Shown: piece by piece, positions 54,882-63,511 of the stretch | How the letters are laid out: every line of letters begins with the position of its first letter | Position numbering within the stretch: the stretch's first letter is position 1 | Virus record (IMG/VR): IMGVR_UViG_3300009184_000043 | Span: 1-64,000 of that record | Strand: one strand, 5' to 3' | Length of the DNA stretch: 64,000 bases | From: a virus | Position numbers and translations under genes: made by a program | Notes under the pieces: model-generated | The model's input: the letters and a program-made list of their open reading frames with translations, nothing else | What the model was told of the DNA's origin: nothing | The model's database searches: none

Positions 54882-56500
54882 TGGCTGGATTTACAGACGG
54901 AAATAAAACATTTTTTAGCTCTATCGTTGATAGTATTAAAAAGGTTAGTAGCTTCGGAATGGCTTATGAGGATCTTGTTATAAAGAATTCTCAGGCTGTA
55001 GGTGTTTCTGAAGCTCAATTCTTACAAAAGGGTGGAATTAAAGACGAGGCTTTCCTTTTCGGATTAAGAAGAGCTGATACGTCTACCAAGCAATACATAG
55101 CTTATTTCGATAAGGATTACAAAAACAAAAGACATTATTTACAAGGATTTGGACAGAACCCAGAGATTGAATTTATCTTAGATACAATATGTGACGAATC
55201 TATTGTATACGACGAAAAAAACTTCTGGGCTTATTTCTCTTTCATGCAACACGAAGATGTTGATGAGGAAACATACAAGAAAGTACAGAAAAGATATAGG
55301 GAGATATACAATCTATTCGGATTTAACCAAGATATTTTAGCTTGGCATCTTTATAGAAAATTTTTAGTAGAAGGTATTTTATCATTTGAAATAGTTTTTG
55401 ATAAGAAAGGTAAGAATATCGTAGGATTTAAAGAATTAGATCCTGCATCTCTCGTACCAACAGTAGAACAACAACCAGATGGAAGCTACATTGATATATG
55501 GATACAATATCCGGACAATCCAGCATTAACTAGAAAGCTTTACGATTCTCAGATAATTTATATAAGTTATGCAAAAGGAGGCGGTACATCATCTAGAGTA
55601 AGCTACGTTGAAAGAATGATTAGATCTTTTAACCTTCTTAGAATTATGGAACACACAAGAATCATATGGAACGTGATGAATTCATCATATCGTATGGCAA
55701 TGACCGTTCCTATTGGTACTAAATCGCCGCAAAAAGCTAAACAAACACTTGGAGAACTTATGTCTATCTACAAAGAGGATATAAGATTAAATACGGACAG
55801 TGGAGAATTAACAGTAGACGGAAGACCAAAAATACAATTCTTCAAAAACTATTTAATGCCTTCGTCTCCTAACGGAACTCCTGATATACAACCTTTAGCA
55901 GGAGCTGGTGATGCAACAGCATTTAGCGACACGACAGCATTAAAATATTTTGCTAATAAGCTCCGAATGGATTCCAAAATTCCCGTAACACGATTCGGAA
56001 GAGAAGAATCTGGATCAGAGGGTACAATTACATTTGCTGCAGAAGGGGTAGATCAAGAGGAAATCAGGTTTGGTAAATTTATTAACAGATTAAGATCTAT
56101 TTACCAGGATATACTTATGAAGCCTCTATGGGTTCAATTCTGTTTAGATTTCCCTGAATTAAAAAAAGATTACATTCTTAAATCCGAATTTGGACTAGAC
56201 TATGTTAAGGAGAACATGTTTAGGGAATCCAAGGATATGGAAGTAATGACTGCAAGAAAAGATCAGGTTATTAAAATATCAGGACTTAAAAATTCTGAAG
56301 GGAAAAACTACTTCAGTATGGATTTCCTTATAGATAGATTCTTAGGTATGACTAATCAGGATTTATTAGATAACAAAAAAGCTAAAGAAAAAGCTGCAGA
56401 AGCAAAAAAAGAAGCAGAGGGAGCTACGGGAGCAGAAGGAGCTACAGGAGCAGAAGGAGCTACTGAAGAAGAAGGCGGAGGCGAAGAATTCAAATTATAA
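54881..56500 (+). CDS. 20: Portal protein A, gp20-like
   Basis: A 539-residue portal protein (T4 gp20 is 524). Key blocks are KQYIAYFDKDYKNKRHYLQG (residues about 60-80), ILDTICDESIVYDEKNFWAY (about 96-115), and the stem/clip region SYVERMIRSFNLLRIMEHTR with WNVMNSSYRMAMTVPIGTKS. It ends in a Gly/Ala/Glu repeat (GATGAEGATGAEG). The portal dodecamer is the DNA gate and nucleates prohead assembly. A second, clearly homologous portal gene follows after 3 bases. Confidence 0.9.
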   Translation: MAGFTDGNKTFFSSIVDSIKKVSSFGMAYEDLVIKNSQAVGVSEAQFLQKGGIKDEAFLFGLRRADTSTKQYIAYFDKDYKNKRHYLQGFGQNPEIEFILDTICDESIVYDEKNFWAYFSFMQHEDVDEETYKKVQKRYREIYNLFGFNQDILAWHLYRKFLVEGILSFEIVFDKKGKNIVGFKELDPASLVPTVEQQPDGSYIDIWIQYPDNPALTRKLYDSQIIYISYAKGGGTSSRVSYVERMIRSFNLLRIMEHTRIIWNVMNSSYRMAMTVPIGTKSPQKAKQTLGELMSIYKEDIRLNTDSGELTVDGRPKIQFFKNYLMPSSPNGTPDIQPLAGAGDATAFSDTTALKYFANKLRMDSKIPVTRFGREESGSEGTITFAAEGVDQEEIRFGKFINRLRSIYQDILMKPLWVQFCLDFPELKKDYILKSEFGLDYVKENMFRESKDMEVMTARKDQVIKISGLKNSEGKNYFSMDFLIDRFLGMTNQDLLDNKKAKEKAAEAKKEAEGATGAEGATGAEGATEEEGGGEEFKL

Positions 56501-56503
56501 AAA

Positions 56504-58147
56504 ATGGCTGGATTTTTAGATAACATAGGTAAATTTAACCCAAACGTATCAAGAATACTAAAAACAATTAGTGGACTTGGATCATTTGGTATGGATTACA
56601 AAGACATGGTAATTCAAGACTCTATGGCTATTGGTATATCCGAAGCTGATCTTAGAGAAAGATTTGGATTCAGTGCTGATGATGAGGACTTTATCTATAG
56701 TATAGCTGCACAGGATACTACAAATAGAAAATACATTGCATACTTTGATAAAGATTATCCTTTCAAAAGGGACTTCTTAAGAACATTTGCATTAAATGCT
56801 GAAGTAGAATACATTTTAGACACTATTTGTGATGAGGGCATAGTATACGATGAAAAGAACTTCTTTTGTCACAATGCGATGCTTAGTATGGATTTACAGG
56901 ATGATGTAATAAAAGCTCTTAGAAAGAATTTTAGAAAATTATACGTACTACATAATTTTGCAAACGGTTTAACTGGATGGCAATACTTTAGACAATTATT
57001 AGTTGAAGGATTCTTAGCATTTGAAATAATATATTCTAGCGACGGTAAAGAAATCGTAGGTTTTAAAGAATTAGATGCTATAAGTCTTACTCCAGCAGTA
57101 GAGAAAAAAGCTGACGGGACTAGAGAAACTATATGGTGGCAATATTACGGAGAAACTACTAGACAAAGAAGATTGCTAGATGCACAGGTTATTTATATCT
57201 CTTATGCTAAAGCAAATACTGTTTCTAGAACTTCCTACGTTGAACGTCTTATTAGATCTTATAACTTATTGAAGATCATGGAGCATTCCAGAATTATTTG
57301 GAACGTTATGAATGCTCAGTACAGAATTAAGATGACAGTTCCTATTGGTAGTAAGTCTCCACAGAAGGCAAAAGAAACTTTAGGAGAGCTTATGTCTGTT
57401 TATAAAGAGGACATTAAACTAGATACATCATCAGGTGAGCTTGCTATTAACGGTAGACCAGATTTACAATTCTATAAGAATTACCTATTTCCCCAACAAG
57501 GAGGAGATTCGGTTAAAGTTGAAACTATAAATGCACAAGGTCCAAACTTAAACGTAATGGATTCGGTTCTTTATTTCTACAATAAGCTAAGACAAGATTC
57601 TAAAATCCCATACAATAGGTTCTCATCTCGATTTGGTGTAGGTGCTAACAACACATTCCATACTGCTGCAGATGGTGCAGAAAGAGACGAGGTTAGATTC
57701 TCTAAGTTCATTACACGATTAAGATCAATATTCCAAGAAATAATGGTTAAGCCATTATGGATTCAAATGTGTCTTGAATTTCCTCACCTAAAAAATGATA
57801 CTGAATTTAGAAGCCAAATAGGTATTAAGTTTGAAAGCGATAACACATTCGGTGAATCTAGAGAAATAGAACAATTAATTAAGAAGATAGATTTTGTAAC
57901 TTCACTAGGGGAGATTAAAGAAACAGTTAACGACGAAGAGGTACAATATTTTGATCAGAATTTCCTTATTGAAAGATGGCTAGGACTTCCTAATGATGAT
58001 ATCCAAATGAATAGAACATATCTAGAAAAGGACAAGGAAGAGGGCCAAGGAGCAGCTACCGGAGCAGCACCAGCAGAAGCACCAGCAGAAGCAGCACCAG
58101 CAGAAGCAGCACCAGCAGAAGGTGAAGCACCCGCAGAAGGGGCATAA
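56504..58147 (+). CDS. Portal protein B, gp20-like paralogue
   Basis: A 547-residue portal homologue of the gene before it; homology runs end to end. It shares RKYIAYFDKDYPFKRDFLRT, ILDTICDEGIVYDEKNFFCH, SYVERLIRSYNLLKIMEHSR and the clip/stem blocks. It too ends in a low-complexity Ala/Glu/Pro tail. Both copies look intact with no lost motif. Either the portal ring is built from two subunits or one copy serves a different place, for example a neck or a distinct capsid. Confidence 0.9.
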   Translation: MAGFLDNIGKFNPNVSRILKTISGLGSFGMDYKDMVIQDSMAIGISEADLRERFGFSADDEDFIYSIAAQDTTNRKYIAYFDKDYPFKRDFLRTFALNAEVEYILDTICDEGIVYDEKNFFCHNAMLSMDLQDDVIKALRKNFRKLYVLHNFANGLTGWQYFRQLLVEGFLAFEIIYSSDGKEIVGFKELDAISLTPAVEKKADGTRETIWWQYYGETTRQRRLLDAQVIYISYAKANTVSRTSYVERLIRSYNLLKIMEHSRIIWNVMNAQYRIKMTVPIGSKSPQKAKETLGELMSVYKEDIKLDTSSGELAINGRPDLQFYKNYLFPQQGGDSVKVETINAQGPNLNVMDSVLYFYNKLRQDSKIPYNRFSSRFGVGANNTFHTAADGAERDEVRFSKFITRLRSIFQEIMVKPLWIQMCLEFPHLKNDTEFRSQIGIKFESDNTFGESREIEQLIKKIDFVTSLGEIKETVNDEEVQYFDQNFLIERWLGLPNDDIQMNRTYLEKDKEEGQGAATGAAPAEAPAEAAPAEAAPAEGEAPAEGA

Positions 58148-58151
58148 TATC

Positions 58152-58181
58152 GGAACTTAGCATTTTAAGTAGAGTATAATA
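58152..58181 (+). promoter_or_regulatory. Promoter, GGAACT-N17-TATAATA
   Basis: GGAACT (58152-58157) and TATAATA (58175-58181), upstream of the ligase gene. A TACATTTG element (about 58213) closer to the ATG may be a second, host-type promoter. Confidence 0.6.
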
Positions 58182-58236
58182 ATAGAATCCTTTTTATTAT
58201 TAAGTAGGAATTTCTACATTTGCTTAAAATCTTCCA

Positions 58237-59565
58237 ATGAAAAAAGAACTCAGAATCTTATTAGAGATTGAATCGTCGACAGGTAACGGATCTCAAAAAA
58301 TTAAACAGGACCTTATAAAGGATAACTATTCTCCGATTTTGGAGTATTTTCTAAAAGTTGCCTTAGATCCATTTCTTACAACAAAGTTACATAAGCTTGA
58401 TGTAATAGAGGGGTCACCATATTTAGTCGATGATGACTACAATCCATTTGAAAAATTTAAGGATTTAACGTCAAGACTTTTTATAGCTCCTGCACCGAAT
58501 GATAAATTTAGGGAGGAAGCATTTGAATTAGTTAATTGTATAGATCTTTCATTTGATGAAAGAAAGATTCTAGGAAAGATACTTACTAAAAGATTAAACA
58601 TAGGGATAGGTGCTAAGCTAATCAACAAAGCTTTCGGTAAAGAAGTTATACCAGATCCTAGTCTAATGTTAGCACAAGATGACGAGGACGAGATAAAAAA
58701 ATGGGATTCAATAATATGCGAAGAAAAATACGATGGTGTTAGAGTAATTGCATTCGTTTCTGGTAAGGAAGTTAAATTCTACACAAGGGCATTTAATGAA
58801 ATACCAAATCACTACCTAGAAAAAATAGCAGTAGAATGTTTAGGCATGATTAAGAATTCACAATTACAAGGGGATTGGTTTTTTGACGGGGAGCTTACAG
58901 ATCTAGATAGAAAGAGTGTATCTGGTAAAGTTAATCAAATGCTAAAAGGAAAACCTATGAATTCAATAGGTGACGAGCTTATATTTAACGTATTTGATTT
59001 AGAAGATACAGATACTCTTAAAACAGGCAAAGGCATTATTCCTTTTGATATTAGAAGACAATCGTTAGAGGGGGTTTTTAAGACGTATACGACATCTTCG
59101 GTCACTCTAGCAGATTCTTTCTTAACTAAAGAAAAAGAAGACATCTACGCTTACTATAAGAAAATCGTAGATGCAGGAGGTGAGGGTGTAATTTTAAAAA
59201 ATCCAGATCACGTTTACGAATGTAAAAGATCTAAGAATTGGATCAAGTTAAAAGAAGTAAATGAATGCGATCTTACAATTACTGGCTGGTATCCCGGGGA
59301 AGGAAAGAGAGAAGGGTTCATTGGAGGATTTATTTGCGAAGATAAATCTGGAACTTTAAAAGTGAAAATCGGATCAGGATTCACAGATCGAGATTTAAAA
59401 GAATTAAGTGAAAATCCGGATTCACACGTGAACAAAATATGTTCAGTACAGTATAATGTAATAATAAGTGACAAGAACGGAAACTGGTCATTATTTTTAC
59501 CTAGATTTGTAGAGATAAGAAACGATAAAGATTTTGCGGACGATTTAAAAGATAAATGTAAATGA
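58237..59565 (+). CDS. 30: ATP-dependent DNA ligase
   Basis: A 442-residue ligase, T4 gp30-like (487). Motif I with the adenylated Lys is CEEKYDGVR (about residues 162-170). Motif III is WFFDGELTD (about 214), motif IV AGGEGVILKN (about 313), motif V RSKNWIKLKE (about 330), with an OB-fold C-terminus containing GFICEDKSGTLKVKIGSG. It seals nicks in DNA during replication and recombination. It overlaps the clamp loader gene by 4 bases. Confidence 0.93.
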   Translation: MKKELRILLEIESSTGNGSQKIKQDLIKDNYSPILEYFLKVALDPFLTTKLHKLDVIEGSPYLVDDDYNPFEKFKDLTSRLFIAPAPNDKFREEAFELVNCIDLSFDERKILGKILTKRLNIGIGAKLINKAFGKEVIPDPSLMLAQDDEDEIKKWDSIICEEKYDGVRVIAFVSGKEVKFYTRAFNEIPNHYLEKIAVECLGMIKNSQLQGDWFFDGELTDLDRKSVSGKVNQMLKGKPMNSIGDELIFNVFDLEDTDTLKTGKGIIPFDIRRQSLEGVFKTYTTSSVTLADSFLTKEKEDIYAYYKKIVDAGGEGVILKNPDHVYECKRSKNWIKLKEVNECDLTITGWYPGEGKREGFIGGFICEDKSGTLKVKIGSGFTDRDLKELSENPDSHVNKICSVQYNVIISDKNGNWSLFLPRFVEIRNDKDFADDLKDKCK

Positions 59566-60509
59566 TACAAGAATTATTAACAGAAAAATTAAGGCCAAAG
59601 GAATTAAAACATATGATCCTTCCACAAAGGATCAAGGGATCTTTCGAAAATGGATTACAACAAAATGTCTTACTTTCAGGATCCCCTGGATCAGGTAAGA
59701 CCAGTATGGCTAAAATTCTAATAAAGAATCACCCATATATTTTTATAAACGTATCTGACGAGAGCTCGGTTGAGACAATCAGAACTAAAGTACACGACTT
59801 CTGTTCTACAGTTTCTATTCTTGATGGAGAAAATCACATTAAGATTGTTGTACTAGATGAGTTTGATGGTGCATCAGAGCAGTTCTACAAGGCTTTAAGA
59901 GGCACAATTGAGAAATATGCTAAGACAACAAGATTTGTTGCCACGTGCAACTATTTAAGCAAGATCCCAGATGCTATTAAATCTAGATTCGAGGTGTATG
60001 ACTTTGATCCTGTAAATAAAGAAGAGGAAAACGAAATAAAGATTGAATGGCAGGAAAGGGTTTCTAAAATACTTTCGTTAATGGAAATAAATCATGATGA
60101 AAAAAGCTTAGATCTTTTTTCTAAGAAATATTTCCCAGATATGAGATCTGCATTGAATACAATTCAAAGATGGCAGATTGATGGGGTAACAGATCTAACT
60201 GAAAGTAAAATCAACGAAATAACTTTCGACCACGAGTCTATTTTCAGTATGATTCTTTCTAAACCTGACAGTATTAGTAATTACCAATATATTGTTGGAC
60301 AATATTCAGGAAGAGTGGATGAAGTTATGGCTTCTTTGAGTTCTGACTTTATTAAATGGTTGGAAGAAAAAAATCCATCTAAATTAAATCTTATCCCAGT
60401 AACTATAATTACTGTTGCTAAGTATCAATCTCAAAGAAGTCAAGTAATCGATCCTATAGTCAGTCTTTTGGCTTTGATTTTCGAATTACAGCAGATGTTT
60501 AATAAATGA
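59562..60509 (+). CDS. 44: Clamp loader large subunit, gp44-like (RFC/DnaX family)
   Basis: A 315-residue AAA+ ATPase (T4 gp44 is 319). Walker A is LLSGSPGSGKTSMAK (about residues 36-50), Walker B VVLDEFDGAS (about 105-114), sensor 1 FVATCNYLSKIPDAIKSR (about 134), with the SRF-type Arg finger KSRFEV. It loads the gp45 sliding clamp on primer ends. Its small partner gp62 is not clearly seen; the gene at 63062 is a weak candidate. Confidence 0.93.
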   Translation: MIQELLTEKLRPKELKHMILPQRIKGSFENGLQQNVLLSGSPGSGKTSMAKILIKNHPYIFINVSDESSVETIRTKVHDFCSTVSILDGENHIKIVVLDEFDGASEQFYKALRGTIEKYAKTTRFVATCNYLSKIPDAIKSRFEVYDFDPVNKEEENEIKIEWQERVSKILSLMEINHDEKSLDLFSKKYFPDMRSALNTIQRWQIDGVTDLTESKINEITFDHESIFSMILSKPDSISNYQYIVGQYSGRVDEVMASLSSDFIKWLEEKNPSKLNLIPVTIITVAKYQSQRSQVIDPIVSLLALIFELQQMFNK

Positions 60510-60576
60510 CCATTATACTAGGCATTATGCTTGGATTCATTGCTAATGCGTAGTATACTATACAAAAAATAATATT

Positions 60577-61047
60577 ATGAGAGGCAAAATTATAATAGTT
60601 GGCCCTGGTGGATCAGGAAAGGATTACTTAAGAAAAAAAATGGTCAGCAGAGGATTTGAATACGGGGTTTCTTTTACAAGTAGACCACCTAGGGAAGGTG
60701 AAGAAGAAGGTGTCGATTATTATTATAGAGACGAGGATTTTTTCTCATTAAATTCAGATCTATTCCTAGAATTACAGGAATTTAATGGGTGGAAGTATGG
60801 AATATCAAAAGGAGAATTTTCAATAAAGAATCTTTTTATCCTTAGTCCTGCCGGTCTTAGAAGCTTGCCAAGTGATTTTAGAAATGATTCTTTTGTTATC
60901 TATTTGAATCCCGAAGAGGATGTTAGGGTTAAAAGATTACGAGAAAGAAATGATGCTGACAATGTGGAGAGAAGATTAATTGCCGACAGGAAGGATTTTT
61001 TTGATTTTTCCGATTATGATATAATGATAACCAATGAAAATTTTTAA
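60577..61047 (+). CDS. Guanylate kinase-like NMP kinase
   Basis: A 156-residue kinase, shorter than cellular Gmk (about 205). The P-loop is IIVGPGGSGKDYL (about residues 4-16). The GMP-binding segment SFTSRPPREGEEEGVDYYY (about 33-51) and an Arg-rich lid region KRLRERNDADNVERR (about 125-140) are present. It phosphorylates (d)GMP and may take the role of T4 gp1 (dNMP kinase). With the GuaB/C-type enzyme at 19021 it controls the guanine pool. It overlaps the convergent homing endonuclease gene by 4 bases. Confidence 0.88.
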   Translation: MRGKIIIVGPGGSGKDYLRKKMVSRGFEYGVSFTSRPPREGEEEGVDYYYRDEDFFSLNSDLFLELQEFNGWKYGISKGEFSIKNLFILSPAGLRSLPSDFRNDSFVIYLNPEEDVRVKRLRERNDADNVERRLIADRKDFFDFSDYDIMITNENF

Positions 61048-61883
61048 TCATTATATTCCCAAAGAAATCCACCGATTCTTTTAACTTCCCCCTTACAACA
61101 TCTACATATATTCGAGGGACTGAATCCCAGTTCCATTTTTATATCCTGAAAAGAATCCCATGTTTTAATTAGATCGCCATTAATTGATTTCTGATTAACC
61201 TTTCTAGCCCTTGGGTTATTCTTTCCTGTTTTTTTCTTCATATGATGATCATCGCCTCTTTTAGCAGATAAGGACATTTTCATTCTGGTTTCTTCCGAAT
61301 GGTTAGGCATTTTAAACTTATTTTTTAAATGCCCCTGTAATTTATCAGATTCGTTTTTATATCTCCATTGGAATCCTCCTGCAGTTTTATATCTTCCTGT
61401 TAAAGCGGAAGAAATATTTTGCTTTATTATTCCTGTTTTTTCTGAAGCCTCTTTTACAGAATTATATTCTATAATTTCTAAACCATCTTTTATTTGTACA
61501 ACAGGTTTACTGAGTACTTTTTTCCATTCAGGTTTATGTTTTAGTCCAGTTCCGCCAGTTCCACCATCGGTCATATTAGTAAGTGGACCTAGATTTTTAT
61601 CCTTTCTTCCTATTTTTATTATTGTTTCAATCTCCTTTTCACACGATTCAATATTTGTAAGACCTTCGTAAATTTTAAGAATTATCGGAAATCTACCAGA
61701 TTTTATTATTGATGATATTTTAGTTACTTTATAAGATTTTTTTTTATCTCTTATACCACTAAAACATCTATGTCTAGTTCCCTTACCGACATAAAAAGGC
61801 TCAAATTCAAAAAATAGATCATCATATTGGTATTTTCCATTTTTTCTTGGATCTAAATAAACATAAACGTAGTATTCATTCAT
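61044..61883 (-). CDS. GIY-YIG homing endonuclease
   Basis: A 279-residue protein, started at the ATG at 61883 (MNEYYVYVYLDPRKNGKYQY). The longer frame runs through the promoter and start of the rnase H gene. The GIY-YIG variant reads YYVYVYLDP...FYVGKGTRHRCF, with catalytic Arg and a later Glu (ESCEKEIETI). The C-terminal half has NUMOD-type DNA-binding modules (VKEASEKTGIIKQNISSALT with TAGGFQW; SPSNICRCCKGEVKRIGGF). It is free-standing and inserted between gmk-like and rnh genes, as typical of phage homing nucleases of the segB type. Confidence 0.88.
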   Translation of the reverse strand: MNEYYVYVYLDPRKNGKYQYDDLFFEFEPFYVGKGTRHRCFSGIRDKKKSYKVTKISSIIKSGRFPIILKIYEGLTNIESCEKEIETIIKIGRKDKNLGPLTNMTDGGTGGTGLKHKPEWKKVLSKPVVQIKDGLEIIEYNSVKEASEKTGIIKQNISSALTGRYKTAGGFQWRYKNESDKLQGHLKNKFKMPNHSEETRMKMSLSAKRGDDHHMKKKTGKNNPRARKVNQKSINGDLIKTWDSFQDIKMELGFSPSNICRCCKGEVKRIGGFLWEYND

Positions 61884-61886
61884 ACC

Positions 61887-61916
61887 GAAACATAATATGT
61901 TTATATATCTATAATA
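61887..61916 (+). promoter_or_regulatory. Promoter, GAAACA-N17-TATAATA, for RNase H
   Basis: GAAACA (61887-61892) and TATAATA (61910-61916). It starts 4 bases outside the homing endonuclease ATG on the opposite strand, so the insertion kept the promoter intact. Confidence 0.6.
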
Positions 61917-61931
61917 CAAAAAGTAATTCCC

Positions 61932-63062
61932 ATGATAACTGTCCTGTGTGATGGCAACTATATTTTCCATAAGACCTTTGGAATATTCTCGGGTTTTGGA
62001 AGTAAAAATCCAGGTGATGTATTATCATCAGAGGCGGAGAGAAATATGTTTATGAGAAAGGTGATAACAGATTTATGTTATTCATTAAATCAAATACCAG
62101 AAATTAATCAAATAATCTTTTGTAAAGATTCAAGATCTTGGAGAAAAGATTATAAAATAACCCGTAGTGTCTATAAAGAAAGCAGGGTTAAGAGTGAAGG
62201 AGTTGACTGGGGATCTTTTTTTAAGCTCATGGACGAGTTTGGAGATTTCTTAGAAGAAAACGGTTTTATCTATAGTTCTTATCAAGGAGCAGAGGGCGAC
62301 GACTTAATTTGGGCATGGTGTGATTATTTAAAAGATTCAGATGACTGTGTTATAGTTCTTAGCGGTGATAAGGATATGAACCAGCTGGTTGAATATAATG
62401 GTAAAACTTGGACTGGGATCTGGAATAGCAATTCTAAAAACAATAAACTCGTAGTACACAACGATTGGAGTATAGAAGATAAAAAACAGCCAACTATATT
62501 TGATGTTACTCCAGTATCGGGATCTAATAATTCAAAAATAGAAAAACTTGTATCCTCTTGTATTGTGGAAAAAATAGATACGAAAGAATTTATTTTTAAG
62601 AAAATACTAATGGGAGATAAAAAAGACGATGTACCTGGTGTTTTTCCTTACCAAACCAAGAATGGTAAGAATTCAAATATTGCAGAGGGAAAATCACAAA
62701 AAATATGGGATTTATATCAACAATCACCCTGGGCGGAATATAAATTGGAAGATATATGGCAGAATGAAGATTTTCTAGGTTGGCTAGCAGGTCTTTCTCT
62801 CAGACTTATATCTCAAACAGACAATAAAGAAAACAGAGATTTATTCAAGCAGTTCTACGAAGAGAATGCAAGATTAGTTTGGCTTAATTCTGAATCTATA
62901 CCACATAACATGGTGGAAGGATTAAAAAATCACGTTATAGAACTTAATGCTAAAGAAAAATCTCCAGTTTTAATTGATAAAAAAATAATGATCGAAAAAT
63001 CACCATGGTATAAAGATACTACTCCACCTAGAGGATTCGATCCTTTTGATCTTTTTAAATAA
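61932..63062 (+). CDS. rnh: RNase H / 5'-3' flap exonuclease, T4 Rnh-like
   Basis: A 376-residue FEN-1/5'-nuclease family protein. The N-terminal VLCDGNYIFHKTFGIFS holds the first metal Asp. IIFCKDSRSWRKDYKITRSV is the helical-gateway region. GAEGDDLIWAW (about residues 115-125) and LSGDKDMNQL (about 136-145) hold the acidic clusters, and GDKKDDVPGV (about 232) the helix-hairpin-helix. It removes RNA primers from lagging strands. It is 70 residues longer than T4 Rnh (305). Confidence 0.9.
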   Translation: MITVLCDGNYIFHKTFGIFSGFGSKNPGDVLSSEAERNMFMRKVITDLCYSLNQIPEINQIIFCKDSRSWRKDYKITRSVYKESRVKSEGVDWGSFFKLMDEFGDFLEENGFIYSSYQGAEGDDLIWAWCDYLKDSDDCVIVLSGDKDMNQLVEYNGKTWTGIWNSNSKNNKLVVHNDWSIEDKKQPTIFDVTPVSGSNNSKIEKLVSSCIVEKIDTKEFIFKKILMGDKKDDVPGVFPYQTKNGKNSNIAEGKSQKIWDLYQQSPWAEYKLEDIWQNEDFLGWLAGLSLRLISQTDNKENRDLFKQFYEENARLVWLNSESIPHNMVEGLKNHVIELNAKEKSPVLIDKKIMIEKSPWYKDTTPPRGFDPFDLFK

Positions 63063-63463
63063 TGGATAATCCTTTCGAAATAATTAAATCTTTTCACACG
63101 AAGAGTTGGGGGAAGGTAAGAGATAGAGATAAAGCAAGAAATCTCTTTATGATTAATCGAACATGCTCTATTGCATATCCATTACAGGCTAATTCTTTCA
63201 ATAATATTAAAATCCAACCTGAAAAAGTAGTGGATTTCTGGAAAGTGTTCGTAACACATCATAATAAAAAAACTCCATCTTGGATTTGGACTAAAACTAT
63301 AAAGAAAGAGAAGGAAAAATCGCAAGATAATTATAAGGAGGAAATATTAGATTTTATCAAAGAAAAATATCAAATATCGAATAGGGAAATACAAGAAATG
63401 AAAGATTTTTTCCCATCTAAATTCAAACAATTCTATAAAGAGATAGAAACTCTGCTCAGTTAG
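63062..63463 (+). CDS. Unknown replication-block protein
   Basis: A 133-residue protein starting on the last base of the rnh stop codon. It has a helical N-terminus (DNPFEIIKSFHTKSWGKVRD) and FMINRTCSIAYPLQANSFNN in the middle, then TPSWIWTKTIKKEKEKSQDN and a helical tail. Tight coupling to rnh suggests a replication accessory such as a clamp-loader small subunit (gp62) or the helicase loader (gp59). I see no decisive motif. Confidence 0.5.
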   Translation: MDNPFEIIKSFHTKSWGKVRDRDKARNLFMINRTCSIAYPLQANSFNNIKIQPEKVVDFWKVFVTHHNKKTPSWIWTKTIKKEKEKSQDNYKEEILDFIKEKYQISNREIQEMKDFFPSKFKQFYKEIETLLS

Positions 63464-63482
63464 GATTCATATTCCTAAGTCC

Positions 63483-63495
63483 GGATATATAAATA
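63483..63495 (+). promoter_or_regulatory. Late-type promoter element GGATATATAAATA
   Basis: The element lies 17 bases before the ATG of the final gene. It contains the canonical late core TATAAATA. Confidence 0.55.
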
Positions 63496-63511
63496 AACAA
63501 AATAGTCCGGA

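Noticed and set aside
61884-61970. Longer N-terminus for the GIY-YIG gene
   Set aside because: It would cover the RNase H start codon and promoter on the other strand. The conserved domain begins just after the ATG at 61883.
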